Part shown: positions 17,048-24,701 of the stretch, one piece after another
How the letters are laid out: each line of letters starts with the position of its first letter
How positions within the stretch are numbered: position 1 is the first letter of the stretch
Assembly: GCA_031963225.1 (NCBI GenBank)
Contig: JASSUD010000024.1
Span: 1 to 34,533 of the forward strand
From: JASSUD01 sp031963225
GTDB taxonomy: Bacteria; Pseudomonadota; Gammaproteobacteria; Burkholderiales; Burkholderiaceae
Length of the DNA: 34,533 bases
Direction: 5' to 3'
Notes under the pieces: generated by a model
Told to the model about the DNA's origin: nothing
What the model saw: only the letters and a program-made list of their open reading frames with translations
Database searches by the model: none
Program-made: the position numbers and the translations under genes

Positions 17048-17179
17048 ATGGTCTTGACGCTAAGCTAACTCTCGCGACCATGAGAGAGTGGCAGCCGGCG
17101 AGAAGTGATTATGCAAATAAAAAACGCATAAAACAACCGTTTGGTTGATTTATGCGTTAATATTTCCTCCGGCTTTTAA
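17040..17179. repeat. 140-bp leader repeat, copy R2
   Basis: Same orientation and length as R1 (15691-15830), with 121 of 140 positions equal. It includes the hairpin with arms at 17123-17137 and 17144-17158. The coding part of the DUF1640-like gene that should follow on the minus strand has been replaced by the IS3 remnant. On the other side it runs directly into the truncated antitoxin at 17182. Confidence 0.85.
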
Positions 17180-17181
17180 CA

Positions 17182-17418
17182 ATGAATCAAGAAGAAAAAA
17201 ATATGGTTGCCCGCGCGGTTGCCTTAATGGGAACAACAATGGCAGGGTTTATGCATATGGCTAAAGAGAAGGCTCATGCGTTGTTGGGTCGAGAAGAACG
17301 CATTACGATGACCAATCATGATTTTGAAGCACTCACATCTGCACTGAATGTCCCATTTATACCCAATATTGCTTTGCAAAATGCGCTAGATACTGCAGGC
17401 AAAGTGAAGCGTGGATGA
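17182..17418 (+). CDS. DUF1778/TacA-type antitoxin, 5' end replaced
   Basis: A 78-residue frame resembling DUF1778 antitoxins of GNAT-toxin (TacAT) pairs: EEKNMVARAVALMGTTMAGF followed by ITMTNHDFEALTSALNVPF and PNIALQNAL. The N-terminal beta-strand of the ribbon-helix-helix DNA-binding motif, which should precede the NQEEK segment, is missing. The frame starts 2 bp after repeat R2 and there is no ribosome site, so the repeat has probably replaced the true 5' end. The next frame overlaps as ATGA at 17415 and reads MKLLEKWRI before a stop at 17481, a possible remnant of the acetyltransferase toxin start. Likely not functional. Confidence 0.65.
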   Translation: MNQEEKNMVARAVALMGTTMAGFMHMAKEKAHALLGREERITMTNHDFEALTSALNVPFIPNIALQNALDTAGKVKRG

Positions 17419-17485
17419 AATTACTAGAAAAATGGCGCATTAATTGCAGTTTGTCAGAAATTCAAGGATATTTTTATACATAAAT

Positions 17486-17938
17486 ATGTCTATCAAAACT
17501 TCCAAGCTGATTCGCCAGCGTGTCGAGGAAATACCGATCGTGGAGCTATTGAGCGCATAACTCGGGGTGCTTATGTACGCTCCGAAGTAAATCGCTTTAT
17601 AGGTAAAGTGATGCCCAAGCCGATTAAAGTGACCGCAACCATTGCTAAAACTACCGGGGCCACCATTCAAGTTCATGGCGCAGAAGCAGCACGCAAGTTA
17701 GAGTTGACTACCCGGGCCCCAGTTCAAACGATATTTTTGACATCTGGCCTGTCCAGACGGATCCAGATGGGTATGCTGGAAATTCGTTTGCAGCATGTTT
17801 GCCAGCGTAAGTTGGCTTTAGCTGGTCGACCAGCCGGATTAGCTTTGGCTGCAATGTGGTATTTAGGCAAAAAAAAGTCACGCTGTCCTTAATCGAAAAA
17901 ATCCAAAGCAAGCTCTTTGGAGGATTAAATTATGTCTA
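17486..17938 (+). pseudogene. AbiEi/DUF6088-type antitoxin pseudogene
   Basis: Pieces of one protein are spread over different frames: an N-terminal start (KTSKLIRQRVEEIP, from 17486) that runs into a stop, then from about 17550 RITRGAYVRSEVNRFIGKV, TIQVHGAEAARKLEL, TSGLSRRIQMG and LALAGRPAGLALAAMWYLGK, which are hallmarks of DUF6088 proteins related to AbiEi antitoxins. About 30 residues of the winged-helix region are deleted, and a run of eight A at 17869-17876 shifts the frame; one more A would restore VTLSLIEKIQSKLF to the end. The AbiEii nucleotidyltransferase toxin that usually follows is absent. The restored C-terminus would overlap the next gene. Confidence 0.75.
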
Positions 17939-18249
17939 AGAAGATCAAAATTGCTGAACTCGCGGACTTTGATGCTACCGAATACCTGAATAATGATGAA
18001 GATACGGCAACGTACCTGACCGCTGTTCTAGAAGAGAATGGCCCAGCACTACTGGCCGCGGCATTGGGTGATATTGCTCGCTCGCATGGTATGACACAAG
18101 TTGCGAAGGATTCTGGTCTCACGCGAGAAGCCTTGTACAAAGCACTGCGCCCTCGCAGTGAACCACGCTTTGATACGATCAGTCGAGTGTGTGCCGCTCT
18201 TGGTGTGCGCTTGATAGCTCAACCCATTCATAGACACTCTGCGGCTTGA
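17932..18249 (+). CDS. Second orphan addiction-module antidote (HigA-type)
   Basis: A 105-residue complete antidote protein: IAELADFDATEYLNNDEDTA, YLTAVLEENGP, then the helix-turn-helix region SHGMTQVAKDSGLTREALYK and ALRPRSEPRFDTI, ending GVRLIAQP. The family normally sits downstream of a HigB/RelE-like toxin (about 95-100 residues). Here the gene follows the AbiEi-type pseudogene instead and no toxin is seen on either side. The ATG has GGAGG 8 nt upstream, inside the end of the pseudogene. It belongs to the same family as the gene at 15900 but differs clearly in sequence, so the two are not a recent duplication. Confidence 0.85.
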   Translation: MSKKIKIAELADFDATEYLNNDEDTATYLTAVLEENGPALLAAALGDIARSHGMTQVAKDSGLTREALYKALRPRSEPRFDTISRVCAALGVRLIAQPIHRHSAA

Positions 18250-18394
18250 TTTCGAGTCACATTACCCGACTTCGCACGAGCAGGGCTCACGCTGCAGGAA
18301 CAGGAATTGCGAGCGCCATCTTGTTGAACAACGTATCACTACCTCTGCTTAAGCAGTTTGCTGTCGTTCGCCCCGGGTTATTGAGAAGTTACGG

Positions 18395-21300
18395 CTAACC
18401 TAACAAACGAGAAAAAAATGGTTGGTTGGCAGAGACGGTGCTCTCAGAATCCTTTTTATGGACGCTTGTGCTTAGGGAAGAAGCGAGAGGAAGGCCAACC
18501 TCCTGTTGGGCGTGTTGAATCGCTTGCTTGAATTTGACTGGATCGCCCAATAAAGCGGTCTGGCGCCCTTCAGCCGTATAAAAATACAGGGCTTTCTCCT
18601 GAATATAGAAAGGCACACTCTGATCAAAGCGTTGGGTCAGTAGGTATTCGTAGATCAGTACTATCTTTTGCTTATTCGATGTTAGTAATAAGCGATAGAG
18701 GCCCCAGCGATTTTTGCCTAACGCTTGAGTCACGGCGTCCACCAAGTACTCGTCCTTGCCCTTCGTCAACGCGATCAAGAGGTGGAGAGCCGATTCCGGT
18801 AAAGCGGTCTGGCGACCTAACGCTTGAGCCGCATTGCGCCTCACGCCCCTGTCCTTCATTACAGCGATCAATGCGTGGATAGCGGATTCCGGTAAAGCAG
18901 TCTGCTGGCCTAACGCTTGAGTCACAAAATCCGTCACGTCCCAATACGATTCTTTTAATAGCGGGATTAATGCGTGGATAGCAGATTCCGGTAAAGCGGT
19001 CTGGCGACCTAACGCTTGAGCCGCATTGCGCCTCACGTAGCCGTCTTCGTCCTTCATCAAAGCGATCAGGGCGTGGAGAGCCTCTTCTGGTAAAACAGTC
19101 TGCTGGCTTAACGCTTGAGCCGCGGTGTGCCTTATGTCCTTGTCCGATTCCTTGAGCAGCGCGACTAAGGTGCGGATAGCGGATTCCGGTAAAGCAGTCT
19201 GCTGGCTTAACGTGTTAGCCGCGGCGTGCCTTACGTTCTTGTCCCTGTCCTTTGTCAAAGCGATCAATGGGTGGAGAGCGGATTCCGGTAAAGCAATCTG
19301 CTGGCCTAACGTGTTAGCCGCGGCGCGCCTCACGTTCTTGTTCCTGTCCTTTGTCAAAGCAATCAATGCGTGGAGAGCGGATTCCGGTAAAGCAATCTGC
19401 TGACCTAATGCTTGAACTGCCCTTTCCCTCACGCTCCGGTCCTCGTCCTCGTCCTTCGTCAAATCGATCAATGCGTGGAGAGCCTCTTCCGGTAAAGCAG
19501 TCTGCTGGCCTAACACCTGAAGCGCGGCGTACTTCACGTCCCAGTTTGGTTCCTTCAATAGCATGATCAAGGCGTGGAGGGTCGATTCCGGTAAAGCAGT
19601 CTGTTTGCCTAATGCTTGAGCCGTGGTGTGCCGTAAGTTTTTGTCTGATTCCTTGATCAGCGCGACCAATGCATTGGTCGCTGATTCCGGTAAAGTAGGC
19701 TGTTGGCCTAACATTTGAGCTGCGTCGCGTCTCACGCCCCTGTCCTCGTCTTTCGTCAAAGTGATCAATGCGTTGAAAGCCGATTCGGGTAAAGCAGTCT
19801 GTTTGCCTAACACTTGAGCCGTGGCGTACTTTACATCCCAGTTCGGTTCTTTCAATAGCATGATCAAGGCGTGGAGGGTCGATTCCGGTAAAGCAGTCTG
19901 CTGGCCTAACGCTTGAGCCGCAGTGCGCATTATGTCCTTGTCCGATTCCTTGAGCAACGCGACCAAGGTACGGAGAACCTCTTCCGATAAAGCAGTCTGC
20001 TGACCTAACGCTTGAACCGCGTTGTGCCTTACGCCCCTGTCCCAGTCCTCCGTCAAAGCGATCAATGCGTTGAGAGCTGATTCCAATAAAACAGTCTGCT
20101 TGCCTAACGCGTAAGCCGCAGCGCACTTCACATTCCTACCCTTATCATTCGTTAAGGCGATCAATGCGTGGAGAGCCTCTTCCGGTAAGGCAGTCTGCTG
20201 GCCTAACGTTTGAGCCGCGGCATACTTCACGTCCTTGTTCTCGTCCTTCGTCAAAGCGATCAAAGCGTGGAGAGCCTCTTCCGGTAAATTAATCTGCTTG
20301 CCTAACGCTTGAGCCGCGATGTACCTCACGTCATTGTCCGATTCCTTTATCAGCGCGATTAAGGTGTGGAGAGCGGATTCCGGTAAAGCAGTCTGCTGGC
20401 TTAATGCGTGAGCTGCGATTTCCATCACGTCCATATCCTCGTCCTTTGTCAAATCGATCAATGCGTGGAAAGCCTCTTCCGGTAAAGCAATCTGCTTAAC
20501 TAACACTTGAGCCGCGGTGCGCCTTATGCCCTTGTCCAATTCCTTGAACAGCGGGATCAAAGCGTGGAAAGCCGATTCTGGTAACACAGTTTGCTTGCCT
20601 AACGTATCAGCCGCGGCACGCCTCACGCTCCAGTCTGGGTCATTAAACTGCGCAATTAAGGTCTTAATGGCCGCTTCTGATAACGCCGACCAATGTTGAA
20701 ATGCTGTTGTCACGGCTTTTTTTGTGTTCGTTGATTCCTCATGCTGAAGGCATTGAAGCAGGACCTGTTCCGGAAACGTAGACTGATACGCCAGCGTGCC
20801 TCTGCCGGTCCAATTGATTTCCAGTTGCAGCCATCGCCCTAAACTCTGCTCCAGCTGGTCTCGAATCTCGATGGATAGCCCACCGTCCTGAGCGCGAGAA
20901 GCTTCATACAGAGTATTCGCAATCAGGCGCTGATGCCCTGCGCCAAATAAATCCCGCGGCTCAGCTTCAAGTGAAACGAAGAAGCGATTCAGCGCTTCTT
21001 CGCGCAACAGCCCTGCGACAAACCACCAAAAAATTTCATAGCGTGGATTGTATTTGTGTTGATAAATCAATGCTTCAGGCGGTGCCTTCGTCCACCGTTT
21101 ACTGTCGGGGGAAAGAAAAGTGATCTCTCGACTTGCCTCCCAGTGTTGAACAAAATATTTGGCTGCAAAAAATTCTTGAAACGTCAAATGCATAAAGTGG
21201 GAGCTATGCTGCTCTCTCTCTGCTTCATCCGTATGCAAAAACGAGAGTTTTTTAAGGTTTGCTTCCAACGTAATAGGCAAATCCTTCCCTTCTCTCTCCA

Positions 21301-23908
21301 GCTGATCAATCATCGCATGCAGATCACGCTGATGGAATTCGATTTGATTACGCTGCAATCCTGTAAATGCTAAGGTAGTCAGAAAATTCTGCTCAGCTCT
21401 CACCAATTTCTCAATCCGGAATGAACTTTGAAGCGCATTAACTTGGCTTTCGGTTAATAACTTTCCGCCCTCTTGCTTGCCTAGCCGAAGGATATCCTTA
21501 CGCCATAATTTATTCATTATCGCTTGGTAGAGCGAGGTGACCGTCGCAGGACCTGACGCTGCTTGCTGCAGACGCTTAATTTCATCCCAACTGTAACAAA
21601 GAGCATCCAACTGGATCGGCACATTGGCTAGTCCCTGGATAAAGGGATTGGTCTGGATGAAGCGCTTCATCTGCTGGGCCTGTAAAACCGGCATGATGGC
21701 TGAATTATCTAGATACGCGGTGACGTTCTCCGTACTAAAGCCGATCGTCTCTAATTCCAAATCCATTGGCAACGCACGCTTCAACTCCACATAAGGCCGA
21801 GAGGTCACCAGCACCGCTGGTTGATTGAGCAACTCCTGCAAAAACACCGACATTGGTTCCTGCTCGCCCCATTCTTGTGCCACTTCATCCCAGCCATCTA
21901 GCACAAAGAGCGTTCTCTCTCGCGCTTTCTCACGGATATGGTGGGCGAGTTTCTCCGCTAAAGCATGACCTTTTGGATGGCTCTGGAAATAGGTTTCATA
22001 AAACAAGGTCATCCAATTACAGTGGGTTTTACCCTTTAGCGTACGCAGCGGAATCCATACAAGCCAATCGAAGTGATCCCGCCATTGGCCTTGCTGGGTA
22101 TAGTCGTAGACAATTTTTTTGGATAACGTCGTTTTGCCTATACCTGCCCGGCCTCGAATCAAAATCCGTTTCGGTGTTACGGTCTTGCCATTGCTGAGTG
22201 GTCTTGGCTCGAATAATTCCTCTAAAGGCACTAATTTTTGCTGATTGAAATCCATTGCCTCAGCACTGGGTAAGCGATGAAAAGGACTGAGCACCATTTC
22301 CTCTTCTTCTGATTTTTTTCCTTCCTCTTCTTCAGGTTTTTTCTCTTCCTTGACTTTTTTCACCTGCTCCACGACCGCCAGATTGATATAACAGTCTTTC
22401 ATCGATAGGGGTGGCCCCGATAACCGCTGAATTGCTAGTCGATCCAGCGAGGCATAGCGAGTTAACGCCGTACGCAGTTCATGGGCGTCGACTTGGGTTT
22501 GCAGTGTTTGCAGTGCATATTGGACTTTTTCGGACAGCTCCTCCCAGATGCGTACATAGTTCTTCGGTACGGCTTTCTCGTTTTTTAGGTGCTTGATCCA
22601 GCCGGTATAGCCTGTCCAAAAGGTACTCAACAGCATTTCTGCATCGTGTTGTACCAGCAGTCGCTCCAACAGCTTAAAGAACACTAGATGACGATCTTGG
22701 TTTTCGTACACAGGCTGACCATTTGCCCGTAGCGCGGTGAAGTGGGACATATCTTCAATGCGTACCGTAGTCGAATCAATTAAATTTTGAAAACAGCTTT
22801 TGTAGGTACCTTTACATAATGAAACTGGAATGATTCCATGCTGAGTTAAATACTCAGTGCGGATTTTTAAAAACGCCATTTCGGTCAACACATGATGGAA
22901 GTTCGCTTTGCTGGCATAGGTCTTAACCACTTTACGTATTTCCACTTCGGCTTGCGTGGTGTTTTGTTGGGCCAGTCCATAGGCAGCTTTCAGATCCTCG
23001 CAATAAGCGGAATAGGGTATCCATCGCAGATACTGGCTTAATACCTGCGAGCCACAGACAATCACCTTATCAACTGGTTGGATCGACCCGATTGCGGTGG
23101 GCAATAAGCACAATTGACTGGTCAGAATATCGTCCAGCCGGGCAGCGTCTTCTCGTGTACTAAAAGATGCTTGCTTTTCTTGCCCTTTTGGTTTTTGATC
23201 AGAATACAGGTTGATGCCCACCTCGCCCAGGTGATGAATCAGAAATTTTGCTGTTCCCGCGTCAGCTATCCCGTAGCGGGGGTTGTCATGCGCATACACT
23301 AAAAAGGCACTGGGCAAGATGTTTGATCCCTTCAAGCTTTGAAAGGTCTTCAGGATTTTTGTAAACAGTTGGTTTACCAACTGGTTTTTTTCCTGAAAGT
23401 CTTTGGATAGAGGGGGTGGGATATCAGTTGTAGTGGCAGGCAGTGTCGCAGAGGGCAAGATCTGTGCAGCAACCGCGCGATGCCCGTCTATCGAACCAGT
23501 CGAATTAGGGGCCGAAGAAGCCAAAAAAATGCTTAACCGATTCATTGCCTCAGGATGGCCCCAAGACTGTGCCTTTTGATAACTTGTCTGCGCTTTGTCC
23601 TTATTGCCTAACTGCTCCAGGAGTTGGGCGCGCTCAAAATACACTTCGGCAATACGTTGTCGTAAGGCCTCGTCTTCGGCTGTCAGAGATCCGCTAGCTC
23701 GGCGTACAGTGTCTTTTGCTTCGGATAAAGAAGGCGTCAGTTGGCGTGTTTTCGCGAGATATTTAAAGGCAACTTTGGCCTGGCCATAAAAGAATAAAGC
23801 ATCCTCGAGCTGTTCCTCTTTGTACAGATTCGCTTGATATAGAGCGCTTTGCGCTAAAGCCTGCGCTTGGTGGATTATCGGAGAGGAAGAAACAGCACGG
23901 CCTAACAT
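18395..23908 (-). CDS. Giant TPR/TIR-like/NACHT/HEAT-repeat STAND protein
   Basis: A 1837-residue multidomain protein. Residues about 85-130 look like TPR/SEL1 repeats (VYFERAQLLEQLGNKDKAQ). Residues about 199-297 (AFLVYAHDNP, FLIHHLGEVGINLYSDQ, DKVIVCGSQVL) resemble a SEFIR/TIR fold, by pattern only. A Glu/Lys-rich linker (515-540) precedes a NACHT ATPase: Walker A GRAGIGKTT (586-594), Walker B TLFVLDGWDEV (666-676), VTSRPY (701-706), then a helical part with HLTFQEFFAAKYF. Residues about 1075-1732 are 20 HEAT-like repeats of about 33 residues (ALPESALHALIALxKDxDxxVRxAAAQALGQQT). NACHT-STAND proteins are ligand-sensing switches; anti-phage defence or host-directed action are both possible. 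The ATG at 23908 has AAGGA 9-10 nt upstream. No disruption is seen. Confidence 0.88.
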   Translation of the reverse strand: MLGRAVSSSPIIHQAQALAQSALYQANLYKEEQLEDALFFYGQAKVAFKYLAKTRQLTPSLSEAKDTVRRASGSLTAEDEALRQRIAEVYFERAQLLEQLGNKDKAQTSYQKAQSWGHPEAMNRLSIFLASSAPNSTGSIDGHRAVAAQILPSATLPATTTDIPPPLSKDFQEKNQLVNQLFTKILKTFQSLKGSNILPSAFLVYAHDNPRYGIADAGTAKFLIHHLGEVGINLYSDQKPKGQEKQASFSTREDAARLDDILTSQLCLLPTAIGSIQPVDKVIVCGSQVLSQYLRWIPYSAYCEDLKAAYGLAQQNTTQAEVEIRKVVKTYASKANFHHVLTEMAFLKIRTEYLTQHGIIPVSLCKGTYKSCFQNLIDSTTVRIEDMSHFTALRANGQPVYENQDRHLVFFKLLERLLVQHDAEMLLSTFWTGYTGWIKHLKNEKAVPKNYVRIWEELSEKVQYALQTLQTQVDAHELRTALTRYASLDRLAIQRLSGPPLSMKDCYINLAVVEQVKKVKEEKKPEEEEGKKSEEEEMVLSPFHRLPSAEAMDFNQQKLVPLEELFEPRPLSNGKTVTPKRILIRGRAGIGKTTLSKKIVYDYTQQGQWRDHFDWLVWIPLRTLKGKTHCNWMTLFYETYFQSHPKGHALAEKLAHHIREKARERTLFVLDGWDEVAQEWGEQEPMSVFLQELLNQPAVLVTSRPYVELKRALPMDLELETIGFSTENVTAYLDNSAIMPVLQAQQMKRFIQTNPFIQGLANVPIQLDALCYSWDEIKRLQQAASGPATVTSLYQAIMNKLWRKDILRLGKQEGGKLLTESQVNALQSSFRIEKLVRAEQNFLTTLAFTGLQRNQIEFHQRDLHAMIDQLEREGKDLPITLEANLKKLSFLHTDEAEREQHSSHFMHLTFQEFFAAKYFVQHWEASREITFLSPDSKRWTKAPPEALIYQHKYNPRYEIFWWFVAGLLREEALNRFFVSLEAEPRDLFGAGHQRLIANTLYEASRAQDGGLSIEIRDQLEQSLGRWLQLEINWTGRGTLAYQSTFPEQVLLQCLQHEESTNTKKAVTTAFQHWSALSEAAIKTLIAQFNDPDWSVRRAAADTLGKQTVLPESAFHALIPLFKELDKGIRRTAAQVLVKQIALPEEAFHALIDLTKDEDMDVMEIAAHALSQQTALPESALHTLIALIKESDNDVRYIAAQALGKQINLPEEALHALIALTKDENKDVKYAAAQTLGQQTALPEEALHALIALTNDKGRNVKCAAAYALGKQTVLLESALNALIALTEDWDRGVRHNAVQALGQQTALSEEVLRTLVALLKESDKDIMRTAAQALGQQTALPESTLHALIMLLKEPNWDVKYATAQVLGKQTALPESAFNALITLTKDEDRGVRRDAAQMLGQQPTLPESATNALVALIKESDKNLRHTTAQALGKQTALPESTLHALIMLLKEPNWDVKYAALQVLGQQTALPEEALHALIDLTKDEDEDRSVRERAVQALGQQIALPESALHALIALTKDRNKNVRRAAANTLGQQIALPESALHPLIALTKDRDKNVRHAAANTLSQQTALPESAIRTLVALLKESDKDIRHTAAQALSQQTVLPEEALHALIALMKDEDGYVRRNAAQALGRQTALPESAIHALIPLLKESYWDVTDFVTQALGQQTALPESAIHALIAVMKDRGVRRNAAQALGRQTALPESALHLLIALTKGKDEYLVDAVTQALGKNRWGLYRLLLTSNKQKIVLIYEYLLTQRFDQSVPFYIQEKALYFYTAEGRQTALLGDPVKFKQAIQHAQQEVGLPLASSLSTSVHKKDSESTVSANQPFFSRLLG
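18705..20690 (-). repeat. Tandem 99-bp coding repeats (HEAT units)
   Basis: Twenty units of 93-105 bp (mostly 99 bp) lie in tandem inside the giant gene. Conserved blocks in each unit, read on the plus strand, include a GATTCCGGTAAAGCAGTCTG-like stretch and GCCTAACGCTTGAGCCGCGG-like stretches. Units 9 and 12 are almost identical in protein (ALPESTLHALIMLLKEPNWD, then VKYA), which indicates a recent duplication of a three-unit block. The repetitiveness makes copy number prone to change, or to assembly error. Confidence 0.9.
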
Positions 23909-24190
23909 GATTCATTTTCCTTATTCAGGGTTTAGTCCTGCTAAAGCAAGCAGCAGGGGTGCTAGATCAGCGGGAGCATCTGTTAGCTTCAAAAAAGACA
24001 ATAGTAGATCTGCTTTACCTACGATTTACAACAAAAAACCCGATAACCTTGCGATTAATCGCGTTATAAATAGAACAGGATAATGCATGAAAGTGGAGTT
24101 ACCCCATTTTCGCGGACTGTATTATGCAATCTCGATCATGATCGCCTTCGCAGTATCGCCGGATGGAATTGGATTATTAATCTTGTTTCT
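23909..24190. other. Non-coding stretch upstream of the giant gene
   Basis: About 280 bp. It must carry the promoter of the NACHT-HEAT gene on the minus strand. I see a small palindrome GCGATTAATCGC near 24050. A 37-codon plus-strand frame from 24087 encodes a hydrophobic peptide, but has no ribosome site and is not called. Confidence 0.35.
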
Positions 24191-24321
24191 AATTTAAATG
24201 GTGGCAGATCCACATATTTCATGTGCATGGCAGCTACCATAAGAAAAAAAATGGGGCGAGTTAGAAGGGCATGGAGTGCATGATGCGCAATGGGGAGGGG
24301 AGGAATCTATTCCTCATTTGC
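24191..24321. repeat. pilB 5' region, copy B of a direct repeat
   Basis: A diverged copy of 14798-14939 in the same orientation, lacking about 15 bp in the middle. It corresponds to the pilB start region on the minus strand, but no pilB coding sequence follows. It lies 300 bp from the tRNA-Pro 3' end, about where pilB itself would be expected if nothing had been inserted. Confidence 0.8.
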
Positions 24322-24509
24322 TAACCGCGCGCAGCGATGCAAATTTGACGCAAGCTGATATCGTTGAGCGCATGGGTACACAAGCACCTGCTGTCACACG
24401 GATTGAAAAAGCACTTGCGTTAGGCAAACATTCGCCTTCGATTGCGACTATTCGCAAATATTTAACCGCTTGCGGTAAACAACTTGTATTTCAGGTCAAA
24501 GCAATTTGA
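24276..24509 (+). pseudogene. XRE-family antitoxin fragment fused to pilB leader copy
   Basis: The last 60 residues (LLTARSDANLTQADIVERMG, APAVTRIEKAL, SPSIATIRKYLTACGKQLVF) are the helix-turn-helix and C-terminus of an XRE/HigA-type antitoxin of about 95-100 residues. The usual 30-40 residue N-terminus is missing; the frame instead begins (GTG at 24276) inside the copied pilB leader. The junction is at about 24318. It could be translated from a TTG at 24318, with GGAGG a little upstream, and still contains the whole DNA-binding motif, but its toxin is absent. Probably a remnant. Confidence 0.7.
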
Positions 24510-24620
24510 TTGCGATTACTTATATGGAAGGCCCCCTATTTGCAGGGGATACGATACATTGAGCTTGCAAAGACTCGAGAACAAAATCAAGCATTCGTTT
24601 TTGGTTGGCTCGCTAATTTT

Positions 24621-24697
24621 TGGTCGGGGTGAGAGGATTTGAACCTCCGGCCTCTACGTCCCGAACGTAGCGCTCTACCAGGCTAAGCTACACCCCG
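24621..24697 (-). tRNA. tRNA-Pro (anticodon CGG)
   Basis: Minus-strand cloverleaf of 77 nt including the encoded CCA. The acceptor stem CGGGGTG/CACCCCG, anticodon stem CTACG/CGTAG with loop TTCGGGA (anticodon CGG, reads CCG), and T-arm GGAGG-TTCAAAT-CCTCT all pair. It lies 5 bp after the ispB stop and is probably co-transcribed with ispB. Its 3' end is the proposed insertion site of the island on its left. Confidence 0.97.
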
Positions 24698-24701
24698 TTT
24701 T

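Noticed and set aside
18250..18394. Coding-like stretch after the second antidote gene
   Set aside because: A short open frame reads ARAGLTLQEQEL, but I recognise no family and it has no start or ribosome site.
19314..20126. A 270-codon open frame overlapping the HEAT repeats in another minus-strand frame
   Set aside because: It is a by-product of the repeat composition; it has no ribosome site and its sequence is a periodic shadow of the real frame.
18705..20690. Regular 99-bp repeats considered as a CRISPR array or non-coding satellite
   Set aside because: The repeats keep one open reading frame with protein-level conservation of a HEAT pattern and are adjoining, without unique spacers.
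24083..24283. Open frames beside the pilB leader copy, and a TGGAGTTACCCCATTTTCGC stretch near 24091 resembling an IS3-type end
   Set aside because: The frames have no ribosome site and run into the duplicated leader; the IS-end likeness is short, with no paired end or target duplication seen.
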